From positions 1-64,000 of the forward strand of contig JBFXEX010000013.1 of the NCBI GenBank assembly GCA_050179645.1: 64,000 nt of DNA, read 5' to 3'. Positions within the stretch are counted from its first letter, which is position 1, and the number at the start of each line of letters is the position of its first letter. A program made the translations under genes and the position numbers. Below are positions 51,872-60,511 of this stretch, piece after piece. The stretch comes from VAZQ01 sp050179645 (GTDB taxonomy: Bacteria; Pseudomonadota; Alphaproteobacteria; Rhizobiales; Xanthobacteraceae). The notes beneath the pieces are model-generated. The model did not search any database and was not told the DNA's origin. It worked only from the letters and a program-made list of their open reading frames with translations.

Positions 51872-52138
51872 CTAGCCTTCCGCCGCTGAGCGGATGCGCT
51901 CGCTGTAGATCGGCACAGTGAGTCCGCACACCTCGAAGCGCGGCAGGTATCCCATCAGGAACGCATTGACACCGAGCCGGTAGAGCTTCGCGACGTCGCC
52001 TGCGAGCAGCGCCTCACGCTCTTCCGCGGTGAGATCGTACTTCCCAAGCGCCGCCGCCGGGTCCGCTTTCATGGCCGCACGGAAAGCGTGGTCGCGCAGC
52101 AGTTCCCGGCAGAGATAGTTCACCGCATAGACCGACAT
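51872..52138 (-). CDS. LigA-like small subunit of an extradiol dioxygenase
   Basis: 88 residues from ATG 52138, after ATGGAGCTGAGC. An all-helical LigA fold: VYAVNYLCRELLRDHAFRAA, LTAEEREALLAGDVAKLYRL and GVNAFLMGYLPRF. In LigAB enzymes this subunit caps the active site of LigB. Its gene begins two bases after the LigB stop, so the pair is coupled. Confidence 0.82.
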   Translation of the reverse strand: MSVYAVNYLCRELLRDHAFRAAMKADPAAALGKYDLTAEEREALLAGDVAKLYRLGVNAFLMGYLPRFEVCGLTVPIYSERIRSAAEG

Positions 52139-52140
52139 GC

Positions 52141-52968
52141 TCAGCTCCATCGCCAGGCCGCATAGGCGTGGCCCTGCTCCATCTGCGGAATGACGAATTC
52201 CGGCCGGCGCTCGCCGACCGCAGCCAGCATGGCGATCCAGTCCAGCAGTTCGCCGCCGACATTGCCGGCCTTGAGCATCTGCGCGCTCGTCGCCTCGCCG
52301 ATGAGCGTCGCGACCTCGCCCCGTTCGATCAGCGCGCAGACGCGTTTTGCCCAGTCCGGATCGGGCACACCGTCCGACTTGCCGGGCGCGATCCGCGGCC
52401 CGAACACCTCCAGGGAAAAACTGCCGCTGCCGATCACCACGACCCGCAGATCGCCGGGCCAGCTCTCGATCGCGCGCTTCACCGTCTGGCCGAGCGCGTA
52501 GCAGCGTTGCGCCGACGGCAGCGGCGGCACGTGCCCGCTGACGAACACCGGGATCACCGGCACATTCATGCGCGGGGTCATGAAGTGCAGCGGCACCACC
52601 ACCGAATGGTCGACGGTGAACTCCTGAACGAGCGCGACGTCGTAGCCGGCGGCGATGCATTCGCCGCGGATGTGCGCCGCCACATCGGGGCGCGACGGGA
52701 TGCGGTAGATCGGCACCGACCGCGGCTCGTCGTTCGGGCCGCCGAAGCTTTCGGTCACGCCGAGCGCGAACACCGGCAGGTTGTCGAGAAAGAATGTGTT
52801 GAGGTGATCGGTGTCGAACATCACGATCAGGTCGGGCCGCATCGCCTCGAGTTCCTGCGTGACTGCGGCGAAGAACCGCGCGGTGTCGCAGCCCGGTCCT
52901 TCGCGCTCGACCAGCGACGGATAGAACGGCGTGTGCGGCACGCCCAAAGCCCCGACGATTTCTGCCAC
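52141..52968 (-). CDS. LigB-like class III extradiol dioxygenase large subunit
   Basis: 275 residues from GTG 52968, with GGAGGGGAAG upstream. A class III extradiol ring-cleavage fold: iron ligand His in GVPHTPFYPSL, second His in MFDTDHLNTFFLDNL, and VDHSVVVPLHFM as in LigB. In LigB the catalytic His sits in a GG(L/M)SHQ motif; here the same place reads GSGSFSLEVFGP, with Leu instead of His. The iron site therefore looks complete but the acid/base His is missing. It may be a subfamily trait with another mechanism or substrate. Confidence 0.82.
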   Translation of the reverse strand: MAEIVGALGVPHTPFYPSLVEREGPGCDTARFFAAVTQELEAMRPDLIVMFDTDHLNTFFLDNLPVFALGVTESFGGPNDEPRSVPIYRIPSRPDVAAHIRGECIAAGYDVALVQEFTVDHSVVVPLHFMTPRMNVPVIPVFVSGHVPPLPSAQRCYALGQTVKRAIESWPGDLRVVVIGSGSFSLEVFGPRIAPGKSDGVPDPDWAKRVCALIERGEVATLIGEATSAQMLKAGNVGGELLDWIAMLAAVGERRPEFVIPQMEQGHAYAAWRWS

Positions 52969-52997
52969 GCTTTGCTTCCCCTCCGAGGTCGTGGGAC

Positions 52998-53318
52998 CTA
53001 ACGCGGTCCCGCGATGATGATGACGGCTCCGAGCAGACAAACTGCCGTCCCGGCCAGGTCCCAACGATCCGGCAGCACGCGTTCGACGGCCCACAGCCAC
53101 GCCAGCGACGCCGCGATGTAGATGCCGCCATAGGCGGCGTAGGTGCGGCCGGCCGCCGCGCTGTCCACCAGCGTGAGCAGGTATGCGAACAGCAGCAGCG
53201 AGGCTGTGCCGGGGATGAGCCACCATATCGGCTTGCCAAGCCGCAGCCACGCCCAGAACGCGAAGCATCCGCCGATTTCGGCGAGCGCAGCGGCAACATA
53301 GGCCAAGGTCGTCTTCAT
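52998..53318 (-). CDS. YnfA family small membrane protein (UPF0060)
   Basis: 106 residues, four transmembrane helices. Matches UPF0060/YnfA: YVAAALAEIGGCFAFWAWLR with the conserved acidic residue in TM1, TYAAYGGIYIAASLAWLW and ERVLPDRWDLAGTAVCLLG. YnfA resembles SMR-type transporters and has been tied to drug or dye efflux in enterobacteria. It is 29 bp upstream of the LigB start on the same strand, perhaps by chance. Confidence 0.92.
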   Translation of the reverse strand: MKTTLAYVAAALAEIGGCFAFWAWLRLGKPIWWLIPGTASLLLFAYLLTLVDSAAAGRTYAAYGGIYIAASLAWLWAVERVLPDRWDLAGTAVCLLGAVIIIAGPR

Positions 53319-53696
53319 GCTTCAGTAGAACCCAATCGGTTTCGGTGCCGCAACGGCGCATGCCGGTCGACCCCGTGTCCGGCGGGCGGCGTGCGTATTG
53401 GGCGCGCCGCGGGCCGGAACCGCCATAAGGCCGCAGGGCCTCCCCGCCGCCATATTGCCGCCAGATGGCCTTGGGGAAATCGGATTCATTAGCTTCTGTT
53501 GAACCCGGGCGACGGGGAAGGATGCTCTGACCTTGGACATGCACCAGGCTCCCCGGCTGGATGGTGGCGCTCGGGCGGCGGTCGCGCCTTGCCTGAGGGG
53601 CTCTCATCCGCTATCCGGTGAGCGCCCGATCTGCCGGCAAGTCATTGTCTGCGCGAGACTATCCCGGGCGTCGGCCGCACCGAGGAAAGGCGTCGC
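53319..53696. other. intergenic region upstream of purA, no gene seen
   Basis: 378 bp between divergent ynfA and purA. Frames here lack start signals and family resemblance. The purA ribosome site GAGGAAAGG lies at its right end. Confidence 0.6.
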
Positions 53697-54989
53697 ATGG
53701 CCAATGTGGTCGTGGTTGGCTCCCAGTGGGGAGACGAAGGCAAGGGCAAGATCGTCGACTGGCTCTCCGAGCAGGCCGACATCGTCGTCCGCTTCCAGGG
53801 CGGCCATAACGCCGGCCACACGCTGGTCATCGACGGCGTCACCTACAAGCTGTCGCTGCTGCCGTCCGGGGTGGTGCGCGGCGGCAAGCTGTCGATCATC
53901 GGCAACGGGGTGGTGCTCGACCCCAACGCCCTCATCGAGGAAATCGAGCGGCTCAAACAGCAGGGCGTCCACGTCACACCGGACAATCTGCGGATTGCTG
54001 AGAACACGACCTTGATCCTGCGATTGCACCAGGAACTGGACGCCATCCGCGAATCCGCGAGCGCCTTGACGCGCGTCGGTTCGACGCGGCGCGGCATCGG
54101 GCCGGCCTACGAGGACAAGGTCGGCCGGCGCGCCATCCGGCTGATGGACCTCGCCGACCTCGACAAGCTCAACGGCAAGATCGACCGGCTGCTGACCCAT
54201 CACAACGCGCTGCGGCGCGGGCTCGACCTCGAGGAGATCACCCCGCAGGCGATCTACGACGACCTCGCGGCCGTGGCTCCGAAGGTGCTGCCCTTCATGG
54301 GCTCGGTGTGGTCGCTGCTCGACGAGAAGCGGCGGGAGGGCCGGCGCATCCTGTTCGAGGGCGCACAGGGCGCCCTGCTCGACATCGACCATGGCACCTA
54401 TCCGTTCGTGACCTCGTCCAACACCGTGGCGGCGCAGGCCGCCACCGGTTCGGGCCTCGGCCCCGGCGCGATCGACTACGTGCTTGGCATCTGCAAGGCC
54501 TACACCACCCGGGTGGGCGAAGGCCCCTTCCCGACCGAGCAGAAGAACGAGATCGGCCGGCTCCTTGGCGAGCGCGGCCGGGAATTCGGCGTCGTCACCG
54601 GCCGGCCGCGGCGCTGCGGCTGGTTCGACGCCGTGCTGGTGCGACAGACTGTCCGCACCAGCGGGATCAATGGCTTGGCGCTGACAAAACTCGATATCCT
54701 GGACGGGCTGCCGGAGCTTCAGGTCGGCGTCGGATACCGCCTGGATGGGCGGGAGATCGACTACCTGCCGGCGAGCGAGCATGCTCAGGCTCGGGTAGAG
54801 CCGATCTATGAGACAGTGGGCGGCTGGCAGGAGCCGACCGCCCGCGCCCGGTCTTGGGCGGAGCTGCCCGCGCAGGCGATCAAGTATGTGCGCAGGATCG
54901 AGGAACTGGTCGGCTGTCCGGTCACCCTGCTGTCGACCAGTCCGGAGCGCGAGGACACCATTTTGATGCAGAACCCGTTTGAGAAATAA
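53697..54989 (+). CDS. purA: adenylosuccinate synthetase
   Basis: 430 residues, complete. Joins IMP and aspartate with GTP to give adenylosuccinate, the first step of AMP synthesis. The N-terminal GTP loop VGSQWGDEGKGKIVDWLSEQ, catalytic His in GGHNAGHTLV, TSSNTVAAQAATGSGLGP and VTGRPRRCGWFDAVLVR are all present. ATG 53697 follows GAGGAAAGG. It is followed 39 bp later by a conserved membrane protein gene in the same direction. Confidence 0.97.
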   Translation: MANVVVVGSQWGDEGKGKIVDWLSEQADIVVRFQGGHNAGHTLVIDGVTYKLSLLPSGVVRGGKLSIIGNGVVLDPNALIEEIERLKQQGVHVTPDNLRIAENTTLILRLHQELDAIRESASALTRVGSTRRGIGPAYEDKVGRRAIRLMDLADLDKLNGKIDRLLTHHNALRRGLDLEEITPQAIYDDLAAVAPKVLPFMGSVWSLLDEKRREGRRILFEGAQGALLDIDHGTYPFVTSSNTVAAQAATGSGLGPGAIDYVLGICKAYTTRVGEGPFPTEQKNEIGRLLGERGREFGVVTGRPRRCGWFDAVLVRQTVRTSGINGLALTKLDILDGLPELQVGVGYRLDGREIDYLPASEHAQARVEPIYETVGGWQEPTARARSWAELPAQAIKYVRRIEELVGCPVTLLSTSPEREDTILMQNPFEK

Positions 54990-55028
54990 TTGGCGGTATT
55001 CTGCAGGGAGAGCGAGTAAGCTTGCACG

Positions 55029-56720
55029 ATGGCTGATTATTACCCGCTGATATCACGCGCGGTCGCCGGTCTCGAAAAGAACAACGGCGAGAACCGCCGT
55101 GCCCTTTACGAGCGTGCGCGTGCTGCATTGATCGCGCAGCTGCGCGGCGTCAATCCGCCATTGCCCGAGACCGACATCACCCGCGAGCGGCTGGCGCTCG
55201 AAGAATCCATCCGCAAGGTCGAGGCCGAAGCGGCGCGTCAGTTCGACCCGTCGCGTTCGCAATCGGGAGCGTCGAAGCCGCGTTTCCCCGACGGCGGACG
55301 CAGCGAGGAAGCGCCCCGCGCGCCGGTGCCGCCGCCGTCGCGGCCGGCGCCGCAGATGCCGCGCGGGCGTGCCGCCGACTTCGACCGCTGGGACGAAAGC
55401 CCGCCGGTATCGGCGCCGCCGCAGCGTCCCGCCGCGCCATTTCCAAGCTCTGTCGACGCACCGGTTTCGCGGCGGCCGCTTCCGCCGCCGCCGCCGATGC
55501 CCAGCAGCCGGCACAACGATGCGATGTTCGAGCAGGCCCGCTCCGCCGAGCCCGCCGAGCCGCCGCCATTGCCGCGTCATCCGCTGCGCCGCTCGATGAA
55601 CGACCGCCGTGCGGCCGCCGATGCCGGCGTCGACATCCGCGACGTCGTCGCCGAGGCCAGCGAGCTTGGCCTTTCGGCGCGCGCCGCGCAGTCCACGCGC
55701 GATGCCTTCGCGGGCGCCCCCCCGGCCGCGCCCGAATACGAGCCGCGTTTGTACGATGCGCGGCAGCACGATCAGGACCTGCGCCTGCCGGACGACTTCC
55801 AGGAGCCGATGCTCGAGCCGACGTTCACCGGCGAAGAGGCTCGGCCGGCGCCGCGGCGATCGACGCGCCAGCCGCCTCCGCCGCCGGTCGTGGACGACGA
55901 GACTCAATCGCAGCGGCGCGCGTTGCGGCCGAAGCGCTCCGCAGGCGAATGGATCAAGGGCGCCGCGGCGTTGCTGATCGTCGCCGGGCTCGGCGGCGCG
56001 CTATTGTGGCAGTGGCCGAACCTGATGGCGGCCTATCAGAGCATGCGCACGCCCGCCGTGAGCGAGGTGCGCGATGTGCCGGCCGCCGGAGCGCGCAGCA
56101 CCAAGATTACCGATCGCATCGAGCCGGGCGTGCAGCCGACCCAGGACGCGACCGACAGCGCCGCCGCGCCTGGCGCCGCCGTCGCGCAGAAGGTCGTGCT
56201 GTACGAAGAGGATCCCGCCGATCCCAACGGCAAGCGCTTTGTCGGCTCGGCGATCTGGCGTACCGAGACCATCTCGCCCGGCCCGGGCCAGCCGCCGGAG
56301 CTTGCGATCCGCGCCGACGTCGACGTGCCCGACCGCAAGCTGGCGATGACCTGGTCGCTCCGCCGCAACACCGATCAGAGCCTGCCGGCCAGCCACACGG
56401 TCGAGATCACCTTCAAGCTGCCTCCGGACTTCCCGTCGGGCGGCATCTCCAACGTGCCCGGCATCCTGATGAAGCAGGCCGAGCAGACCCGCGGCGTGCC
56501 GCTGGCCGGGCTTGCCGTCAAGGTGACCACCGGCTTCTTCCTGATCGGTCTCTCGGCCTCCGACGCCGACCGCGACCGCAATCTGCAGCTGCTCAAGGAA
56601 CGCGCCTGGTTCGACATTCCGGTGGTCTACAACAACAACCGCCGCGCCATCCTGGCGATCGAGAAGGGCACCCCCGGCGACCGCGTGTTCGCCGAAGCCT
56701 TCAAGGTGTGGAAGCAGTAG
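55029..56720 (+). CDS. conserved single-pass membrane protein, function unknown
   Basis: 563 residues. An N-terminal helical domain (MADYYPLISRAVAGLEKNNG; RRALYERARAALIAQLRG) is conserved in Rhizobiales. A long disordered Pro/Arg/Ala-rich region (about 75-290) follows, then one transmembrane helix near 315-335 (AAALLIVAGLGGALLWQWPN) and a C-terminal beta-rich periplasmic domain of about 180 residues (VVLYEEDPADPNGKRFVGSA; LAMTWSLRRNTDQSLPASHT). It lies directly downstream of purA. No enzyme motif was found. The layout, a cytosolic helical bundle tethered to a periplasmic sensor-like domain, suggests signalling or scaffolding, as inference only. Confidence 0.75.
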   Translation: MADYYPLISRAVAGLEKNNGENRRALYERARAALIAQLRGVNPPLPETDITRERLALEESIRKVEAEAARQFDPSRSQSGASKPRFPDGGRSEEAPRAPVPPPSRPAPQMPRGRAADFDRWDESPPVSAPPQRPAAPFPSSVDAPVSRRPLPPPPPMPSSRHNDAMFEQARSAEPAEPPPLPRHPLRRSMNDRRAAADAGVDIRDVVAEASELGLSARAAQSTRDAFAGAPPAAPEYEPRLYDARQHDQDLRLPDDFQEPMLEPTFTGEEARPAPRRSTRQPPPPPVVDDETQSQRRALRPKRSAGEWIKGAAALLIVAGLGGALLWQWPNLMAAYQSMRTPAVSEVRDVPAAGARSTKITDRIEPGVQPTQDATDSAAAPGAAVAQKVVLYEEDPADPNGKRFVGSAIWRTETISPGPGQPPELAIRADVDVPDRKLAMTWSLRRNTDQSLPASHTVEITFKLPPDFPSGGISNVPGILMKQAEQTRGVPLAGLAVKVTTGFFLIGLSASDADRDRNLQLLKERAWFDIPVVYNNNRRAILAIEKGTPGDRVFAEAFKVWKQ

Positions 56721-56744
56721 CGGCGCGCCAGCAGAGCTGTAGTG

Positions 56745-56831
56745 CGTAGGATGGGTTGAGCGGAAGCGAAACCCATCGCGTCTACATGTGCGGGAGGATG
56801 ATGGGTTTCGCGTTGCTCAACCCATCCTACG
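56745..56831. repeat. palindromic repeat with CGTAGGATGGGTTGAGC ends
   Basis: CGTAGGATGGGTTGAGC (56745-56761) and GCTCAACCCATCCTACG (56815-56831) are perfect 17-bp inverted arms. The inner GCGAAACCCATC (56766-56777) pairs perfectly with GATGGGTTTCGC (56800-56811). The whole folds as one long hairpin with a 22-nt loop. Related palindromes beginning GTAGGATGGGT occur between genes in many proteobacteria. Confidence 0.92.
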
Positions 56832-56966
56832 AGTTGCGCCTCTCAGCGGACGATAGTGTCTTGGCCAAGTCCTTAAGTTGCCGCAATCCCTTATGGGTTT
56901 GCGGTCGAACGCGAACGCTCGTCCGCGCCCCCTTCGATATCGATGACCTTCACTGGGAGTATTGCA

Positions 56967-58511
56967 ATGCAGTCGAATGGCGGCACCATAGCGAACCGCT
57001 CCCCTAGCAGACGCAAACTCCTCCTCGGCGGCACGACACTTGCCGCGGCCTCGGTGATTGACGGCATTCAAGCCATGAATACCGCCCAGGCCCAGCAACC
57101 GCAGACGAGCGCACCGGCAAACCAAAAGCCCAACATCATCTTCATCATGGTGGACGATCTCGGCAACGCCGACCTGGGCTATCGCGGCAGCGATATCCGC
57201 ACGCCGAATATCGACAAGCTTGCGACCGAGGGCGTGCGCATGGAGTCCTTTTACGGGCAGCCGGTCTGCACGCCTTCGCGCGCGTGCCTGATGACCGGTC
57301 GATATCCGATGCGCTATGGGCTGCAGACCTTGGTGATCTTCCCCAGTCACACGTACGGCTTGCCGACGGAGGAAAGAACGCTGCCTCAGGCGCTGAAGGA
57401 CGCCGGCTACCGGACGCTAATGACGGGGAAATGGCATCTCGGCCATGCGGACAAGAAGTATTGGCCCCAGAATCGCGGCTTCGATCATTTCTACGGCAAC
57501 GTCGTGGGCGAGGTCGATTACTTCACCCGCGAGCGCGGTGGCATCATCGACTGGCAGCGCAACGGGACGTTCCTCAAGGAGAATGGCTACTACACCACGC
57601 TGATTGGAAACGAGGCGGTGAAGCTGATCGAGGAGCAGGACGCTTCGCGGCCGTTCTTCCTGTATTTCGCATCGCTCGCGCCGCACGCGCCCTTTCAGGC
57701 GCCTAAGGAGGGCATCGACCGTTACGCCTCCATCGCGAACGAGACTCGGCGTACCTACGCCGCCATGCTCAGCGAGCTCGATGTGCAGATCGGACGCCTG
57801 ATCGCAGTCCTGGAGAAGAAGGGCCTGCGGGAAAACACCATCATCCTATTCGCGAGCGACAACGGCGGCGCGACCAGCGGCCTGTTTGCGACCGGTGCGC
57901 GCTCGCCCGAGGAGCGAGCCACAGAACTCAGTGAGAAGCTGCCTGCATCCAACGGCCGCTTCAGGGGAGGCAAAGGGTCACTATACGAGGGCGGCGTCCG
58001 AGTGCCGGCATTCGCGAACTGGCCGGGCAAGCTTAAGCCCGCGATCGTCAACGATCCCGTTCACATGGTGGATATCATGCCGACCCTGCTCGCTCTCGCT
58101 GGAGGACAGGGTAGTGCAGATCGTCCGTTTGACGGCGTCGACATCTGGCCCACGCTGGCCCAAGGGAAAGCCAGTCCTCATGGCGAGCTTCTGATCCACA
58201 TCGAACCGATCCGCGGCACCATTCGCAAGGGCGACTGGAAGCTTGTGAGAATGGCGACGTTCCCCGGCAAGACCGAACTCTACAATCTCGCCAGCGACCC
58301 GGAGGAAAAGAACAACCTCGCCGACCAGCATCCGGATATCGTTTCCCAGCTGAATGCTCGGCTGATGGCATACTCCCAGGAGATGAAGCCCGCCGAATGG
58401 ATCAAGGCCCAGCCGGCGTTCGTGGGCGCACAGGGCAAGACAATCCTCGATCCAGATTTCGATATCGACGACGGCGGTCTCGCCCACGAGAAGGCAGTGC
58501 TGCCGCCGTAA
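56967..58511 (+). CDS. Tat-exported arylsulfatase-family protein
   Basis: 514 residues from ATG 56967, after CTGGGAG. A twin-arginine signal (SPSRRKLLLGGTTLAAASV) implies export folded. Sulfatase fold: NIIFIMVDDLGNADLGYRGS with metal Asp pair; CTPSR at Cys101, the residue converted to formylglycine; TGRYPMRYG; LMTGKWHLGH with Lys and His; and LFASDNGGATSG with Asp/Asn. Should hydrolyse a sulfate ester in the periplasm, releasing sulfate for assimilation. CTPSR needs a formylglycine-generating or anaerobic sulfatase-maturating enzyme; none is encoded here. The substrate is unknown. Confidence 0.92.
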   Translation: MQSNGGTIANRSPSRRKLLLGGTTLAAASVIDGIQAMNTAQAQQPQTSAPANQKPNIIFIMVDDLGNADLGYRGSDIRTPNIDKLATEGVRMESFYGQPVCTPSRACLMTGRYPMRYGLQTLVIFPSHTYGLPTEERTLPQALKDAGYRTLMTGKWHLGHADKKYWPQNRGFDHFYGNVVGEVDYFTRERGGIIDWQRNGTFLKENGYYTTLIGNEAVKLIEEQDASRPFFLYFASLAPHAPFQAPKEGIDRYASIANETRRTYAAMLSELDVQIGRLIAVLEKKGLRENTIILFASDNGGATSGLFATGARSPEERATELSEKLPASNGRFRGGKGSLYEGGVRVPAFANWPGKLKPAIVNDPVHMVDIMPTLLALAGGQGSADRPFDGVDIWPTLAQGKASPHGELLIHIEPIRGTIRKGDWKLVRMATFPGKTELYNLASDPEEKNNLADQHPDIVSQLNARLMAYSQEMKPAEWIKAQPAFVGAQGKTILDPDFDIDDGGLAHEKAVLPP

Positions 58512-59091
58512 CGACAGCTCAGACGAACGCATAGCGCACGTTAGCTGTTGGCCCGTTGCAACAGATGCTGATGCACTGACTTTGCGTCCGCTTTCTGATT
58601 GGGATCGGGTGTCTCAATCCGCGAAATCGGCAGCAGTGCCAGCCTCCGACCCGAGTTGACAGAATTCTCTGAGCTGATTATATTCCTAGTCACCTTGTCC
58701 ATGAGGGGCGCCTCCGGAGGCATCCTGATGCGGGACAGGGGACGGCGCCCGCGGGCGCGGGGAAATGCACCCCGCGCACTCGGGAGGCCCCGGGACCCCG
58801 CTCGCCGGCCACTACGAGCCGGCTGCGAGGAGCTCGCTGCACGATCTTCGGCGCAAATGCCGGAGACGGAAACGCGGCCCCGGGGACCGAAATCGCCGTG
58901 GTGGAGCGCCGAAAGGCGAGCGCCCTTCGCCAAGGGCGCGTGCGCCGAAAGGCGCAAGTTTGGTGCGCCTCTCGGCGCTCCGCCCCCCTCGCACGCATGT
59001 CGGGCTTGCCCGATCTGCGGAAAAGAGAGCGAGGGGCGGCACATCCGGAACCCCGGCATGCACCGGGAACGAGAAAGGCTGTCCAGACAAC
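58512..59091. other. hairpin-rich non-coding region beside the integrase
   Basis: 580 bp with no credible gene. It holds the hairpin array at 58907-58978. Long frames on both strands are Arg/Ala/Pro-rich and read as shadows of GC-rich DNA. It may be the flank or remnant of an integrated element. Confidence 0.6.
58907..58978. repeat. array of four short perfect hairpins
   Basis: CGCC-GAAA-GGCG (58907-58918); GCGCCCTT-CGCC-AAGGGCGC (58920-58939); TGCGCC-GAAA-GGCGCA (58941-58956); GCGCC-TCTC-GGCGC (58965-58978). All loops are 4 nt, two of them GAAA. CGCCGAAAGGCG occurs twice as a direct repeat (58907, 58943). Confidence 0.8.
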
Positions 59092-59535
59092 ATGAGCAAG
59101 ATGACGAAAGCGAATGCGCGTGCGCGCGGCACGGGCGAGGAGGACGAACCGGTGCTGACCGAGGCGGAGCGCGAACTGCGACGCCGCAGCACGCGGAAGC
59201 GGACGGTGAGAAACTGGAGCAAAACGAATGGAACGAGGTTCTCCGCTGAGACGCCCGCCCAAGTTTGTGCAGGCGTTCACCGACCGGCACAGCAAGGCTC
59301 GCTTTTATTTCCGCCGCGCGGGGAGCAAGTCCGTGCCGCTGCCGGGGCTCCCGTGGTCGCCGGAGTTTATGGCCGCTTACGAGTTGGCATTGACGGGGAC
59401 CGCTCGCCGCGAAGAAGTGGGTGCGTCGCGTACAACGCCGGGTACGATCAACGCGCTAGTCGTGAGCTATTACAAATCTGCCGAATGGAACCGGCTCACA
59501 CCCGAGACACAGAAGACCCGCCGTCGCATTGTTGA
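59092..59535 (+). CDS. uncertain small ORF overlapping the integrase start
   Basis: ATG 59092 opens a 147-residue frame (MSKMTKANARARGTGEEDEP). The first 55 residues are highly charged (LTEAERELRRRSTRKRTVRN). The remainder overlaps the integrase gene by 308 bp in another frame and is probably not coding. If real, a short charged protein next to an integrase could be a directionality factor, but I see no helix-turn-helix. Confidence 0.25.
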   Translation: MSKMTKANARARGTGEEDEPVLTEAERELRRRSTRKRTVRNWSKTNGTRFSAETPAQVCAGVHRPAQQGSLLFPPRGEQVRAAAGAPVVAGVYGRLRVGIDGDRSPRRSGCVAYNAGYDQRASRELLQICRMEPAHTRDTEDPPSHC

Positions 59536-60322
59536 CCGCTTCCGGCTCAAGCACGGCGAGAAGCGTGTCGCACTGCTACAGCGCGACCACATCTTCAAAA
59601 TGCTAGACGACATTGAGGGTGTCTTTGCGAAACGCCATTGGCTCATGTCTGTCCGCGCACTAATGAGGTGTGCAATCCCGAGTATGCGAAAGGACGACCC
59701 GACTGCGGGCATCCGCACCAAGCTGCCCAAGAGCAAGGGGCACCACACTTGGACCGACGACGAAATAGAACAGTATCGCGCGTGTTGGCCGCTCGGGACA
59801 CAACAGCGGCTGGTCATGGAGTTCGCACTAGAGACGGCATCGCGGCGAGGCGAGGTCGTGCGGTTAGGTCCACAGCACGTTAAGAATGGCCGCATTCACA
59901 TCGAGCGCACGCATGGAAGCAAGGACGTGGACATTCCCATTTCAATGGAGTTGCAAGCTGCCTGCGATGCCATGCCGAAAGTGCACCTGACATACGTCGT
60001 TACGGCATATGGGAAGCCACGCTCGAAGGTCGGGCTCGGCAATGCCTTCGCGGACTGGGCGACGCAGGCGGGACTACCTGCTCGTTGTCGCCTCCACGGG
60101 CTCAAAAAAGGTGGGATGCGGAGGCTGGCCGAGGCGGGCAACACAACACACGAACTCATGGCAATCTCCGGCCACAAGACCCTGACCGAAGTTCAACGCT
60201 ACACTGATGACGCAGATCGTAAACGCCTTGCGGAGACTGGGATGGCTAAACGTCAAGCTCAGACAGTGAACGCCACACTGTCAAACCCGGCCGCCCAAAG
60301 TGTCAAACCGAGTGCTAAGTGA
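59228..60322 (+). CDS. int: tyrosine recombinase / phage-type integrase
   Basis: 364 residues. The N-terminal part (KFVQAFTDRHSKARFYFRRA; VPLPGLPWSPEFMAAYELAL) and core-binding domain match integrases of rhizobial integrative elements. Catalytic residues: Arg in ETASRRGEVVRL, His in LHGLKKGGMRRLAEAG, His in AISGHKTLTEVQ and the nucleophile Tyr in VQRYTDD. The HxxR box reads His-Gly-Leu-Lys, with Lys in place of the second Arg. The gene points at the 3' end of tRNA-Glu, 28 bp away, a standard integration target. Lower GC than its surroundings fits an acquired gene. Confidence 0.9.
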   Translation: MERGSPLRRPPKFVQAFTDRHSKARFYFRRAGSKSVPLPGLPWSPEFMAAYELALTGTARREEVGASRTTPGTINALVVSYYKSAEWNRLTPETQKTRRRIVDRFRLKHGEKRVALLQRDHIFKMLDDIEGVFAKRHWLMSVRALMRCAIPSMRKDDPTAGIRTKLPKSKGHHTWTDDEIEQYRACWPLGTQQRLVMEFALETASRRGEVVRLGPQHVKNGRIHIERTHGSKDVDIPISMELQAACDAMPKVHLTYVVTAYGKPRSKVGLGNAFADWATQAGLPARCRLHGLKKGGMRRLAEAGNTTHELMAISGHKTLTEVQRYTDDADRKRLAETGMAKRQAQTVNATLSNPAAQSVKPSAK

Positions 60323-60350
60323 TTGAAGCTAAATAGCTGACCCAAAGGAG

Positions 60351-60426
60351 TGGCGCTCCCTAGGGGACTCGAACCCCTGTTTTCGCCGTGAGAGGGCGAC
60401 GTCCTGGGCCGCTAGACGAAGGGAGC
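60351..60426 (-). tRNA. tRNA-Glu (CTC)
   Basis: A 76-nt cloverleaf on the minus strand: acceptor GCTCCCT/AGGGAGC, D-arm region GTCTAGCGGCCCAGGAC, anticodon stem TCGCC/GGCGA with loop CTCTCAC (anticodon CTC, reads GAG), and T-arm CAGGGGTTCGAGTCCCCTA. CCA is encoded (TGG at 60351-60353 on the plus strand). Its 3' end faces the integrase gene. Confidence 0.97.
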
Positions 60427-60511
60427 AAAACGCCGATGCGCCGCCACGAGATAGACCGCCGCTGCGGCGAGCGCAACCCCGGCGGCGCAGAGCGTCGCCT
60501 AGCGAAGGTCA

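Noticed and set aside
53322..53540. 72-codon minus-strand frame between ynfA and purA
   Set aside because: No ribosome site, Arg/Pro-rich content, no recognisable fold. Treated as non-coding.
58512..60350. Second attachment site for the integrase
   Set aside because: I looked for a copy of the tRNA-Glu 3' end in this stretch. Only short matches such as GGCGCTCC near 58974 appear, which can be chance.
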